Source: an uncultured Roseburia sp.
GTDB taxonomy: Bacteria > Bacillota > Clostridia > Lachnospirales > Lachnospiraceae
Direction: 5' to 3'
DNA length: 6,984 bases
Assembly: GCA_945928585.1 (NCBI GenBank)
Contig: CAMENQ010000125.1
Span: 1-6,984 of the forward strand
The notes beneath the pieces are model-generated. The model was given only the letters and a program-made list of their open reading frames with translations, did not search any database and was not told the origin of the DNA. This document shows, one piece after another, positions 1 through 6,262 of this stretch (position 1 is the stretch's first letter; the number at the start of each line of letters is the position of its first letter). Made by a program: the position numbers and the translations under genes.

Positions 1-89
1 ATTTAAGAAAATACGGAATCTGCAGAATTTGCTTCCGTGAATTAGCATATAAGGGACAGATACCAGGCGTTAAGAAAGCTTCTTGGTAG
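1..89 (+). CDS. rpsN: 30S ribosomal protein S14, zinc-binding (type Z) form, 3' end only
   Basis: The last 28 codons are present, in the frame starting at base 3, ending in TAG at 87-89. They encode the C-terminal end of S14, a small-subunit head protein that contacts 16S rRNA near the decoding region. The visible pair of cysteines in CRIC, followed by [18 protein letters not shown], is the second half of the zinc ribbon of the short (about 61-residue) S14 form; the first Cys pair lies outside the window. The protein is cut by the window edge, not truncated biologically. rpsH follows 29 nt later, as is normal in spc operons. Identification is very secure from the C-terminal motif; the zinc-binding form is inferred from this one Cys pair. 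Confidence 0.96.
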   Translation, partial: LRKYGICRICFRELAYKGQIPGVKKASW

Positions 90-103
90 GAAATAGTCTT
101 TAT

Positions 104-110
104 AAGGAGG
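104..110 (+). promoter_or_regulatory. Ribosome binding site that fixes the rpsH start
   Basis: AAGGAGG at 104-110 lies 8 nt before the ATG at 119. It favours 119 over the in-frame ATG at 83, which would overlap the rpsN stop, lacks a good Shine-Dalgarno sequence, and would add 12 residues not found in the S8 family. Confidence 0.9.
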
Positions 111-118
111 AAAAAAAC

Positions 119-520
119 ATGGCAATGAGCGATCCAATCGCAGATATGCTTACAAGAATTCGTAATGCAAACACTGCTAAACATGACACTGTAGATATTC
201 CTGCGTCAAAGATGAAATTAGCAATCGCTGAGATTCTTCTTAACGAAGGTTATATCAAGAAGTATGACGTAATAGAAGATGGCAACTTTAAGACAATCAA
301 GGTTACATTAAAGTATGGACAGGATAAGAATGAAAAGATTATCACAGGCTTAAAGAGAATATCTAAGCCGGGTCTTAGAGTTTACGCTGGCAAGGATGAG
401 CTTCCAAAGGTACTTGGCGGACTCGGAATTGCTATCATTTCAACAAACAAAGGCATCTTAACCGACAAGGAAGCAAGAAAGCAGCATGTTGGTGGAGAAG
501 TACTTGCCTTTATCTGGTAA
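119..520 (+). CDS. rpsH: 30S ribosomal protein S8
   Basis: Encodes a 133-residue protein, the usual bacterial S8 length. S8 is a primary 16S rRNA binder that organises the central domain of the small subunit; in Escherichia coli it also represses its own spc operon by binding mRNA. The N-terminus ([15 protein letters not shown], residues 3-17) is typical. The C-terminal domain carries the family signature at about residues 103-120 ([18 protein letters not shown]), ending in GGEVLAFIW. The start at 119 is preceded by AAGGAGG; a second ATG at 125 gives MSDP and cannot be excluded as the true start, but its spacing is longer. It sits between rpsN and rplF. Oddly, the last codons and stop are part of a 20-bp tandem duplication, and the gap to rplF is 121 nt where 15-30 nt would be expected. 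Confidence 0.97.
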   Translation: MAMSDPIADMLTRIRNANTAKHDTVDIPASKMKLAIAEILLNEGYIKKYDVIEDGNFKTIKVTLKYGQDKNEKIITGLKRISKPGLRVYAGKDELPKVLGGLGIAIISTNKGILTDKEARKQHVGGEVLAFIW

Positions 521-546
521 GATAAAGTTTTATCTGGTAAGATAAA
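509..546 (+). repeat. 20-bp-period tandem duplication over the rpsH stop codon
   Basis: Bases 509-526 (TTTATCTGGTAAGATAAA) are repeated exactly at 529-546, with a period of 20. The first copy contains the final rpsH codons (tail of Phe, Ile, Trp) and its TAA at 518-520; the second is noncoding. The shift of 20 is not a multiple of three, so the second TAA is out of frame. It reads as a local slippage or duplication event at the gene end. Confidence 0.9.
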
Positions 547-547
547 A

Positions 548-594
548 AATTGTCAGCTTTGCTGACAATTGCAAGTTTGGCGAAGCCAAACTTG
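548..594 (+). repeat. Two adjacent perfect hairpins, copy 1 of a hairpin element
   Basis: Hairpin 1 pairs AATTGTCAGC (548-557) with GCTGACAATT (561-570) around a TTT loop. Hairpin 2 pairs CAAGTTTGGC (572-581) with GCCAAACTTG (585-594) around GAA. Each stem is 10 bp and perfect, with one base between them. There is no U-run after either stem, so they are not canonical intrinsic terminators, and rplF downstream must still be transcribed. A related element lies at 5903-5937, sharing TTGCAAGTTTGGC and the hairpin 1 fold. Possible roles are an mRNA processing or stability element, a protein-binding site, or a dispersed palindromic repeat. Confidence 0.85.
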
Positions 595-609
595 TAAAAG
601 TGAGTAACA

Positions 610-615
610 TATAAT
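610..615 (+). promoter_or_regulatory. Perfect -10-like hexamer upstream of rplF, possible weak promoter
   Basis: TATAAT occurs at 610-615, 27 nt before the rplF ATG. At 17-nt spacing the -35 position reads CAAACT, which is poor; TTGTAA at 592-597 is only 12 nt away. There is no TG extension. In AT-rich DNA a lone hexamer is weak evidence, so this is only a candidate. Confidence 0.2.
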
Positions 616-641
616 CCCTATCAAATTAAGGAGGTGCGGGC

Positions 642-1181
642 ATGTCACGTATAGGAAGAATGCCTATCGCTATACCGGCAGGTGTAACTGTAGATATAGC
701 AGAAAATAACAAGGTCACAGTTAAGGGACCTAAGGGAACACTTGAGAGAGTGCTTCCTGCAGAGATGGAAATAAAGTTAGAGGATGGTCAGGTAGTTGTA
801 ACAAGACCAAATGACTTAAAGAAGATGAAATCATTACATGGTCTTACAAGAACACTTATCTCTAACATGGTAATCGGTGTATCAGAAGGATACACAAAGG
901 AACTTGAGGTAAACGGTGTTGGTTACAGAGCACAGAAGCAGGGAAAGAAGTTAGTTCTTTCACTTGGTTATTCTCATCCTGTTGAGATGGAGGATCCGGA
1001 AGGTCTTGAATCTACAGTAGAGGATAAGAAGATCATCATCAAAGGTATAGATAAAGAAAAAGTTGGCCAGTACGCTGCTGAAATCAGAGACAAGAGAAGA
1101 CCTGAACCATACAAGGGCAAGGGTATCAAGTATGTTGATGAAGTTATTAGACGTAAGGTCGGTAAGACTGGTAAGAAATAA
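642..1181 (+). CDS. rplF: 50S ribosomal protein L6
   Basis: A 179-residue protein of normal L6 length. L6 binds 23S rRNA at the base of the L7/L12 stalk near the sarcin-ricin loop and supports elongation factor binding. The N-terminus [17 protein letters not shown] is canonical, GVGYRA at residues 92-97 opens the second of the two alpha/beta domains, and the C-terminal L6 signature [11 protein letters not shown] spans about residues 154-164. A full AAGGAGGTG at 628-636 precedes the ATG with good spacing. The upstream gap to rpsH is unusually long and holds hairpins; rplR follows after 18 nt. Nothing in the coding sequence itself is odd. Confidence 0.98.
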   Translation: MSRIGRMPIAIPAGVTVDIAENNKVTVKGPKGTLERVLPAEMEIKLEDGQVVVTRPNDLKKMKSLHGLTRTLISNMVIGVSEGYTKELEVNGVGYRAQKQGKKLVLSLGYSHPVEMEDPEGLESTVEDKKIIIKGIDKEKVGQYAAEIRDKRRPEPYKGKGIKYVDEVIRRKVGKTGKK

Positions 1182-1199
1182 TTAAAGGAGTGAACAAAG

Positions 1200-1568
1200 A
1201 TGGTTAGTAAAGAATCAAGAGCGGATATCCGTAAGAATAAGCATAGAAGATTACGTAATCGTTTTGCAGGTACAGCTGAGAGACCACGTTTAGCTGTATT
1301 CAGAAGCAATAATCATATGTACGCTCAAATTATCGACGATACAGTTGGAAATACCTTAGTAGCAGCTTCAACACTTGAGAAGGACGTTAAGGCTGAGCTT
1401 GAGAAGACTAACGACGTTGCAGCAGCAGAGAAGTTAGGTACAGTTATTGCCAAGAAGGCATTAGACAAGGGTATTACTACAGTTGTCTTTGATAGAGGCG
1501 GTTTCATATATCAGGGTAAAATAAAAGCATTAGCAGAAGCAGCTAGAGAAGCTGGCTTGAATTTCTAA
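1200..1568 (+). CDS. rplR: 50S ribosomal protein L18
   Basis: A 122-residue protein, the usual bacterial L18 size. L18 binds 5S rRNA and helps attach it to 23S rRNA in the central protuberance, together with L5 and L25-type proteins. The basic N-terminus (residues 7-22, rich in Arg and Lys) is the 5S RNA-binding tail. The core [20 protein letters not shown] (28-47) and the C-terminal [20 protein letters not shown] (97-116) are family hallmarks. AAAGGAGTG at 1184-1192 precedes the ATG. It is packed 18 nt after rplF and 14 nt before rpsE, consistent with one transcript. Confidence 0.98.
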   Translation: MVSKESRADIRKNKHRRLRNRFAGTAERPRLAVFRSNNHMYAQIIDDTVGNTLVAASTLEKDVKAELEKTNDVAAAEKLGTVIAKKALDKGITTVVFDRGGFIYQGKIKALAEAAREAGLNF

Positions 1569-1582
1569 TAGGAGGAGAACAC

Positions 1583-2092
1583 ATGAAACGTACAATTATT
1601 GATGCTAGTCAGTTAGAATTAGAAGAAAAAGTAGTATCAATTAAGCGTGTAACTAAGGTTGTTAAAGGTGGAAACCACATGAGATTCACAGCTTTAGTAG
1701 TTGTAGGAGATGGCAACGGACACGTAGGTGCCGGCTTAGGCAAGGCTGTTGAAATCCCAGAGGCTATTCGTAAGGGAAAAGAAGACGCTATGAAGAAGCT
1801 TATCGAGGTACCTGTTGATGCAAACGGAAGTATTCCACATGATATATATGGTAAGTTCGGAAGTGCTTCTATATTATTAAAGAAGGCTCCGGAAGGTACC
1901 GGTATTATTGCAGGCGGTCCTGCACGTAACGTGCTTGAACTTGCAGGTATAAAGAATATTCGTACAAAATCTTTAGGTTCAAACAATAAGCAGAACGTAG
2001 TTCTTGCTACAATCGAAGGTTTATCAAGCCTTAAGACTCCAGAGCAGGTAGCTAAGCTTCGTGGCAAGTCAGTTGACGAGATTTTAGGCTAA
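1583..2092 (+). CDS. rpsE: 30S ribosomal protein S5
   Basis: A 169-residue protein of typical length. S5 sits on the solvent side of the small subunit next to S4 and S8, affects decoding accuracy, and its loop near helix 34 of 16S rRNA shapes spectinomycin sensitivity. The double-stranded-RNA-binding-like N-terminal domain includes [20 protein letters not shown] (34-53), and the C-terminal domain includes [19 protein letters not shown] (105-123). The start follows AGGAGG at 1570-1575 by 7 nt. One notable point: the loop after KGG (28-30) reads NHMRF, where many bacteria have Arg directly after the glycines. The neighbours rplR and rpmD are 14 and 15 nt away. Confidence 0.98.
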   Translation: MKRTIIDASQLELEEKVVSIKRVTKVVKGGNHMRFTALVVVGDGNGHVGAGLGKAVEIPEAIRKGKEDAMKKLIEVPVDANGSIPHDIYGKFGSASILLKKAPEGTGIIAGGPARNVLELAGIKNIRTKSLGSNNKQNVVLATIEGLSSLKTPEQVAKLRGKSVDEILG

Positions 2093-2107
2093 TAGGAGGT
2101 TAGAAAA

Positions 2108-2290
2108 ATGGCAGGTAAATTAAAGATAACATTAGTTAAGTCTACAATAGGTGCGGTACCAAAGCATGTAAAGACAGTAGAAGCTTTAGGCTTAAAGAAG
2201 TTAAATAAGACAGTTGAGCTTCCTGATAATGCTGCTACAAGAGGTATGATACAGCAGGTTAGACATTTAGTAAAAGTTGAAGAAATCTAA
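2108..2290 (+). CDS. rpmD: 50S ribosomal protein L30
   Basis: A 60-residue protein, the full length of short bacterial L30. L30 is a small late-assembling large-subunit protein in contact with 23S rRNA. KLKITLVKSTIGAVPKHVKT (4-23), EALGLKKLNKTVELPDNAAT (25-44) and the ending QQVRHLVKVEEI match the family pattern. The ATG is preceded by AGGAGGT at 2094-2100. It lies between rpsE and rplO, its standard spc operon place; L30 is missing from some bacteria but intact here. Confidence 0.97.
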   Translation: MAGKLKITLVKSTIGAVPKHVKTVEALGLKKLNKTVELPDNAATRGMIQQVRHLVKVEEI

Positions 2291-2309
2291 AGAATAAGGA
2301 GGTGCAATC

Positions 2310-2750
2310 ATGAACTTATCTACATTAAAGGCTGCAGAAGGCTCTACACAGAATGATAATTTCAGAAGAGGCCGTGGACATGGTTCAGGCAATGGTAAGA
2401 CAGCCGGTAAGGGTCATAAGGGACAGAAAGCTCGTTCAGGAGCTCCAAGACCTGGCTTTGAAGGTGGTCAGATGCCATTATATAGAAGAATCCCTAAGAG
2501 AGGCTTCACAAATAGAAATACATTAAATATCGTTGGTATAAATGTCAGTGCTTTAGAGAGATTTGAAAACGGTTCAGAGGTTACAGTGCAGACTCTGGTT
2601 GAGACAGGTATCGTAAAGAATCCTAGAGATGGCGTAAAGATACTTGGAAATGGTACTCTTACAAAGAAGCTTAATGTTAAGGTTAACGCTTTTTCTGAGG
2701 GTGCTAAGGAGAAAATCGAGGCACTCGGTGGTACTTGCGAGGTGATTTAA
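2310..2750 (+). CDS. rplO: 50S ribosomal protein L15
   Basis: A 146-residue protein matching the usual L15 length. L15 is an early large-subunit assembly protein with a long basic Gly-rich N-terminal extension that threads into 23S rRNA. That extension is clear at about residues 19-50 ([20 protein letters not shown], then [16 protein letters not shown]). The C-terminal globular domain contains [17 protein letters not shown], near the L15 signature. A complete AAGGAGGTG at 2296-2304 precedes the ATG. The TAA stop shares its last base with the secY start codon (TAATG), which suggests translational coupling, and the secY ribosome binding site is inside the last rplO codons. Confidence 0.98.
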   Translation: MNLSTLKAAEGSTQNDNFRRGRGHGSGNGKTAGKGHKGQKARSGAPRPGFEGGQMPLYRRIPKRGFTNRNTLNIVGINVSALERFENGSEVTVQTLVETGIVKNPRDGVKILGNGTLTKKLNVKVNAFSEGAKEKIEALGGTCEVI

Positions 2751-4123
2751 TGTTCAAAACTTTAAAAAATGCATTAAAAGTAAAAGATATAAGAACCAAG
2801 CTTTTATACACATTTGCAATTTTGCTTGTGGTACGTTTAGGAAGTCAGCTTCCATTGCCGGGAACAGATTCTGATGTAATCGCAGACATAATGGCAAGCT
2901 TTAACGCGAACGATGCATTTAGTTTCTTTAGTGCATTTACAGGCGGTTCTTTTGAGAGCATGTCAGTATTTGCACTGAGCATTACACCATACATCACATC
3001 TTCAATCATTATGCAGCTCCTCACTATAGCTATTCCAAAGCTTGAGGAGATGCAGAAGGATGGAGAAACAGGCAGAAAGAAGATAGCAGAAATCACAAGA
3101 TATGTAACTATCGGCTTATCTATAGTAGAAGGTCTTGCATATGCTATCGGATTTGGAAATCAGGGTATTTTCGGAGATACATCATCTATGTCCACAGGAC
3201 AGTACTTTATGGTAATATTTACAGCTGTAGTTGCCATGACAGCAGGTTCCGGCATACTTATGTGGTTAGGTGAGAGGGTAACTGAAAATGGTGTAGGAAA
3301 CGGTATTTCTATAATCCTTTTAATTAATATTATTGCAAGAATACCGGATGATTTGGTAACATTATTTGAATCAAAGGTAATGATTACAGATACAAATGGT
3401 CGTTCACCTCTTGGTGCAGTTCTTGCAGCAGTGATTATTATAGGTGTTATAGTAGCAATAGTAGCATTTGTAGTAGTTTTACAGGCCGGTGAAAGAAAAA
3501 TCGCAGTGCAGTATGCAAAGAAAAATCAGGGAAGAAAGCTTGTGGGAGGAAACTCAAGCCATATTCCGTTAAAGGTAAACACAGCAGGCGTTATTCCTGT
3601 TATCTTTGCTTCATCACTTATGCAGTTTCCTGGCATTATTTCCGCATTATTCGGAAGTTCAGCAGGTGACGGTACTGTATGGGGAAAAGTTTTAAAACTT
3701 TTATCTTCAAGTTATTGGTTTAATTTTGATATGGATAACCCAAAGCAGGCTATATATACATTAGGATTTGTAATCTATGCTGTACTTGTTGTAGCATTTG
3801 CATACTTCTATACATCAATTACATTTAATCCTATAGAAGTAGCTAATAACATAAAGAGGCAGGGTGGCTTTATACCTGGTATAAGACCGGGCAAGCCAAC
3901 AGAAGATTATTTGACTAGAATGTTAAATTACATTGTATTTATAGGTGCTATAGGCTTACTTATAGTAGCTGCAATACCTATTATAATGTCAGGTGTATTT
4001 GATGCCAGGGTATCATTTGGTGGAACATCACTTATTATTATCGTAGGTGTTATACTTGATACAATGAGTAAGATTGAGTCAATGATGGTTGTTCGCAACT
4101 ATAAGGGCTTCTTGGGGGATTAA
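2750..4123 (+). CDS. secY: Protein translocase channel subunit SecY
   Basis: A 457-residue inner-membrane protein forming the conserved pore of the Sec translocon, with SecE and SecG, through which SecA or ribosomes pass exported and membrane proteins. About ten hydrophobic segments are visible, near residues 19-37, 72-95, 115-135, 152-175, 184-198, 220-247, 277-302, 335-357, 391-415 and 424-442. The plug-region sequence GGSFESMSVFALSITPYI (65-82), GERVTENGVGNGIS (174-187), QAGERKIAVQYAKK (245-258), PLKVNTAGVIPVIFASSL (273-290) and GIRPG (377-381) are family hallmarks. I chose ATG 2750, which follows GAGGTGAT at 2739-2746 and gives the normal [15 protein letters not shown] start; a TTG at 2735 in frame would add five unlikely residues. 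It overlaps the rplO stop by one base. A 122-nt gap with a hairpin separates it from adk. Confidence 0.98.
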   Translation: MFKTLKNALKVKDIRTKLLYTFAILLVVRLGSQLPLPGTDSDVIADIMASFNANDAFSFFSAFTGGSFESMSVFALSITPYITSSIIMQLLTIAIPKLEEMQKDGETGRKKIAEITRYVTIGLSIVEGLAYAIGFGNQGIFGDTSSMSTGQYFMVIFTAVVAMTAGSGILMWLGERVTENGVGNGISIILLINIIARIPDDLVTLFESKVMITDTNGRSPLGAVLAAVIIIGVIVAIVAFVVVLQAGERKIAVQYAKKNQGRKLVGGNSSHIPLKVNTAGVIPVIFASSLMQFPGIISALFGSSAGDGTVWGKVLKLLSSSYWFNFDMDNPKQAIYTLGFVIYAVLVVAFAYFYTSITFNPIEVANNIKRQGGFIPGIRPGKPTEDYLTRMLNYIVFIGAIGLLIVAAIPIIMSGVFDARVSFGGTSLIIIVGVILDTMSKIESMMVVRNYKGFLGD

Positions 4124-4134
4124 AATGATACAAT

Positions 4135-4170
4135 GAAGCTTCTGCACATTGAAAAATATGCAGAGGCTTC
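4135..4170 (+). other. 12-bp hairpin between secY and adk
   Basis: GAAGCTTCTGCA (4135-4146) pairs with TGCAGAGGCTTC (4159-4170), 12 bp with one G-U pair and a 12-nt loop, beginning 12 nt after the secY stop. The bases after the stem (TGTTGCTATAAG) are not a U-run, so a classical terminator is unlikely; an attenuator or mRNA end-stabilising stem is possible. Between it and adk there is an imperfect direct repeat (TTGCTA...ATAAAA at 4173-4190 and 4193-4214). A weak promoter-like pair TTGCTA (4193-4198) and TATACA (4217-4222) with 18-nt spacing is also present, but I do not trust it enough to list separately. Confidence 0.7.
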
Positions 4171-4245
4171 TGTTGCTATAAGACATAAAATCTTGCTAAA
4201 GGTAAGATATAAAAAATATACAGGTTTCAGAAAGGAAGGTATGTT

Positions 4246-4890
4246 ATGAAGATTATTATGTTAGGTGCACCTGGTGCAGGAAAAGGTACACAGGCAAAGA
4301 TGCTTGCAGATAAGTATGGAATTCCACACATTTCAACAGGAGACATATTTAGGGCAAATATAAAAAATGAAACAGAGCTTGGAAAGAAAGCTAAAGAATA
4401 TATGGATCAGGGACTGCTTGTTCCTGATGAGCTTACATGTAATCTTGTTGTAGACAGAATACAGCAGGAGGACTGTAAAGAAGGATATATTTTAGACGGT
4501 TTCCCAAGAACAATACCACAGGCAGAGGCACTTGATAAGGCGCTTACAGAGTTAAATGATAAGATTGATTATGCTATCAATGTGGAAGTACCTGATGAAA
4601 ACATTGTCGGCAGAATGTCAGGAAGAAGAGCATGTGTAGGCTGTGGAGCCACATATCATATAGTATACAATCCTACAAAAACAGAGGGCGTTTGCGACAG
4701 ATGCGGAAAAGAGCTGATTTTAAGAGATGACGATAAGCCTGAAACAGTTCAGAAGAGACTTAACGTTTATCATGAGCAGACACAGCCGCTTATTGACTTC
4801 TACAAGAATAAAGGTGTCCTTAAGGAAGTAGACGGTACTGTAGATATGAACGATGTATTTGATGCCATTGTAAAGGTATTAGAGTCTTAA
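4246..4890 (+). CDS. adk: Adenylate kinase, long form with zinc-binding lid
   Basis: A 214-residue cytosolic enzyme that interconverts ATP + AMP and 2 ADP, keeping the adenine nucleotide balance needed by translation and growth. The P-loop GAPGAGKGT is at residues 7-15, the AMP-binding region includes STGDIFR (30-36), and DGFPRT is at 84-89. The lid insertion (about 124-162) has four cysteines, C130, C133, C150 and C153, spaced CX2C-X16-CX2C, the pattern that binds structural zinc in Gram-positive adenylate kinases. AAGGAAGG at 4232-4239 precedes the ATG. It is separated from secY by 122 nt but is 24 nt from map, fitting the usual secY-adk-map block. The TAA is followed three codons later by another in-frame TAA. 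Confidence 0.98.
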   Translation: MKIIMLGAPGAGKGTQAKMLADKYGIPHISTGDIFRANIKNETELGKKAKEYMDQGLLVPDELTCNLVVDRIQQEDCKEGYILDGFPRTIPQAEALDKALTELNDKIDYAINVEVPDENIVGRMSGRRACVGCGATYHIVYNPTKTEGVCDRCGKELILRDDDKPETVQKRLNVYHEQTQPLIDFYKNKGVLKEVDGTVDMNDVFDAIVKVLES

Positions 4891-4899
4891 GAGACTTAA
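4882..4899 (+). repeat. 9-bp tandem near-repeat over the adk stop codon
   Basis: GAGTCTTAA (4882-4890) is followed directly by GAGACTTAA (4891-4899), 8 of 9 bases identical and in frame, giving a backup stop codon. The same bases also form a short stem, AGTCT (4883-4887) with AGACT (4892-4896). Likely a trivial local duplication. Confidence 0.6.
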
Positions 4900-4914
4900 G
4901 AATCGAGGATAAAT

Positions 4915-5664
4915 ATGGTTACAATAAAATCTCATAGAGAAATTGAGCTTATGCGTAAGGCAGGAAAGCTTTTAGCACAGACTCATGAGGAAATGGCAAA
5001 GGCCATAAAACCGGGAATGTCTACATGGGAAATAAATAAAATAGGTGAGGACATTATAAAAAGTTTTGGTTGTATTCCATCATTCTTAAATTATAATGGT
5101 TATCCTGCATCTATATGTGTGTCTGTAAATGATGAGGTGGTACATGGTATACCAAGTAAAAAACGTATTATAAAAGATGGCGATATAGTAAGCCTTGACG
5201 CCGGACTTATATATGAGGGATATCATTCAGATGCAGCAAGAACCATAATGGTAGGCAATGTCAGTGAGGAAGCAAGGCTTCTTGTAGAGAGAACAAAGCA
5301 GAGCTTCTTTGAGGGAATAAAGTACGCAAAGGAAGGCAACCATCTTCATGACATATCAAATGCCATAGGAGATTATTGTGAAAGCTTTGGATACGGAGTG
5401 GTAAGGGATCTGGTAGGTCATGGAATAGGAACAGACCTTCATGAGGATCCACAGATACCGAATTTCAGACAGAGAAGACGTGGACCTAAGCTTCAGGCAG
5501 GAATGACACTTGCCATAGAACCAATGATTAATACAGGCACATATGATGTATACTGGCAGGATGACGATTGGACAGTAGTAACAGCAGATGGTTCACTTTC
5601 AGCACATTATGAAAATACTGTACTGATTACAGATGGTGAACCGGAAATATTAACTATTTTATAA
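4915..5664 (+). CDS. map: Methionine aminopeptidase, type I
   Basis: A 249-residue cytosolic metallo-enzyme that removes the initiator Met from new proteins after deformylation when the second residue is small. The pita-bread-fold metal ligands expected from the family are all present: D95, D106, H169, E202 and E233. The further active-site histidines are H77 (VVHGIP) and H176 (DLHEDP), and the substrate-pocket Cys is C68. Its length matches the short type Ia enzymes without an N-terminal zinc extension. The start follows GAGGA at 4905-4909 with a short 5-nt gap. It is 24 nt after adk and 17 nt before infA. The small KOW-domain RNA-binding gene that I recall between map and infA in many clostridia is absent here. 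Confidence 0.98.
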   Translation: MVTIKSHREIELMRKAGKLLAQTHEEMAKAIKPGMSTWEINKIGEDIIKSFGCIPSFLNYNGYPASICVSVNDEVVHGIPSKKRIIKDGDIVSLDAGLIYEGYHSDAARTIMVGNVSEEARLLVERTKQSFFEGIKYAKEGNHLHDISNAIGDYCESFGYGVVRDLVGHGIGTDLHEDPQIPNFRQRRRGPKLQAGMTLAIEPMINTGTYDVYWQDDDWTVVTADGSLSAHYENTVLITDGEPEILTIL

Positions 5665-5681
5665 TAGGAGGATATGAGAAT

Positions 5682-5900
5682 ATGTCAAAGGCTGACGTTA
5701 TTGAAATCGAGGGAACAGTTGTAGAGAAGCTTCCAAATGCTATGTTTCAGGTAGAACTTGAAAACGGACATAAGGTGCTTGCTCATATAAGCGGAAAGCT
5801 TCGTATGAACTTTATCCGCATACTTCCGGGAGATAAGGTGACAATAGAACTTTCACCATACGATTTGTCTAAAGGACGTATTGTTTGGAGAGATAAGTAA
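5682..5900 (+). CDS. infA: Translation initiation factor IF-1
   Basis: A 72-residue protein, exactly the usual size. IF-1 binds the ribosomal A site during initiation and helps IF-2 and IF-3 select initiator tRNA. It is a single S1-type OB fold, with [20 protein letters not shown] (8-27), [20 protein letters not shown] (29-48) and [14 protein letters not shown] (57-70) all canonical. AGGAGG at 5666-5671 precedes the ATG at 5682. An out-of-frame ATG at 5674 is too close to the binding site to be used. It is coupled closely to map, but the gap to rpmJ (137 nt) holds a hairpin element and a promoter-like site. Confidence 0.98.
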   Translation: MSKADVIEIEGTVVEKLPNAMFQVELENGHKVLAHISGKLRMNFIRILPGDKVTIELSPYDLSKGRIVWRDK

Positions 5901-5902
5901 CA

Positions 5903-5937
5903 AAGTGTCGGCATGGGCCGACACTTGCAAGTTTGGC
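5903..5937 (+). repeat. Hairpin element, copy 2, apparently degraded
   Basis: AAGTGTCGGC (5903-5912) pairs with GCCGACACTT (5917-5926) around ATGG, a perfect 10-bp stem starting 2 nt after the infA stop. It is followed by GCAAGTTTGGC, identical to the left arm of hairpin 2 in the element at 548-594. The matching right arm is not directly adjacent; a partner split by five bases may lie at 5963-5977 (CCAA, AAACC, then ACTTGC). Compared with copy 1 the first stem differs at two base pairs, both compensated. There is no U-run, so it is not a canonical terminator. Confidence 0.8.
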
Positions 5938-5973
5938 AGGGTGAAAATTCATCCGAAAATTTCCAAAAACCAC

Positions 5974-6002
5974 TTGCTTATTTGATTTTTTTATGATATA
6001 TT
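5974..6002 (+). promoter_or_regulatory. Candidate sigma-A promoter for rpmJ and downstream genes
   Basis: TTGCTT (5974-5979) and TATATT (5997-6002) are separated by exactly 17 nt in a very AT-rich stretch, with 3 of 6 and 5 of 6 consensus matches. The predicted start near 6009 leaves a leader of about 28 nt containing the rpmJ ribosome binding site. It could give rpmJ-rpsM-rpsK a supply of transcript independent of the spc promoter. The evidence is sequence pattern only. Confidence 0.45.
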
Positions 6003-6037
6003 ATTAGTCGGACTTTTTTTGAAAGGAGGATTTTACT

Positions 6038-6151
6038 GTGAAGGTTAGATCATCAGTTAAGCCTATCTGCGAAAAATGCAAGATTATAAAGAGAAAAGGA
6101 AGCATCAGAGTAATCTGTGAGAATCCTAAGCATAAGCAGAGACAGGGCTAG
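6038..6151 (+). CDS. rpmJ: 50S ribosomal protein L36, zinc-binding form
   Basis: A 37-residue protein, the usual length of the short L36 type, the smallest large-subunit protein, which helps organise 23S rRNA near the stalk base. The sequence begins (M)[20 protein letters not shown] and continues [16 protein letters not shown]. The zinc ligands C11, C14, C27 and H32 are all present, so this is the C+ form. The start is GTG, placed 8 nt after AAAGGAGG (6022-6029); there is no nearer ATG in frame, and the family starts at this point. The stop is TAG. It follows infA as in most Firmicutes, though with a long 137-nt gap, and is followed by an unusual 314-nt gene-free stretch. Confidence 0.97.
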   Translation: MKVRSSVKPICEKCKIIKRKGSIRVICENPKHKQRQG

Positions 6152-6194
6152 TAACAATTAATTTGCGGCTGCAGCAATGAAACACTAGGATAAG

Positions 6195-6225
6195 TGGTAT
6201 CTCCCATACTCTCAAGGAGGTGCTA
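6195..6225 (+). promoter_or_regulatory. Stem sequestering an orphan Shine-Dalgarno sequence
   Basis: TGGTATCTCC (6195-6204) can pair with GGAGGTGCTA (6216-6225), 10 bp with three G-U pairs and an 11-nt loop. The right arm contains most of AAGGAGGTG (6214-6222), as strong a ribosome binding site as any in the window. No ATG or GTG follows at the right distance; the codon 7 nt after GGAGG is ATC (6228), followed by ATT and TTG. Read from ATC the frame closes after 16 codons, at TGA 6276-6278. Confidence 0.5.
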
Positions 6226-6234
6226 ACATCATTT

Positions 6235-6262
6235 TGCGGATTTGCTTCAAATATATGAAAGG
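6235..6262 (+). repeat. Repeat block A, matching the region before rpsK
   Basis: TGCGGATT, 7 nt, then AATATATGAAAGG. The same two blocks, separated by 5 nt, occur at 6920-6945. The flanking 5' bases also look related (GGAGGTGCTAACATC here, GAGGGTGATACAATC there). Confidence 0.6.

Noticed and set aside
83..118. Upstream in-frame ATG for rpsH at 83
   Set aside because: It overlaps the rpsN stop, has no good ribosome binding site and adds 12 residues foreign to S8; ATG 119 after AAGGAGG fits.
548..594. Intrinsic terminator after rpsH
   Set aside because: Stems are AT-moderate, no U-run follows, and essential ribosomal genes continue immediately downstream.
974..1309. Antisense open frame opposite rplF and rplR
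   Set aside because: It mirrors highly conserved coding sequence, has no recognisable domain, and lacks a convincing binding site.
1609..2067. Antisense open frame opposite rpsE
   Set aside because: Low-complexity translation opposite a certain gene; a shadow of codon bias.
2735..2749. TTG start for secY at 2735
   Set aside because: It lies within the rplO end and upstream of the GAGGTGAT site; ATG 2750 gives the family N-terminus.
6183..6230. T-box-like AAGTGGTATCTCC before rpsM
   Set aside because: Resemblance to the T-box sequence is partial, there is only about 40 nt after the rpmJ stop for a specifier stem, and no terminator stem with U-run is present.
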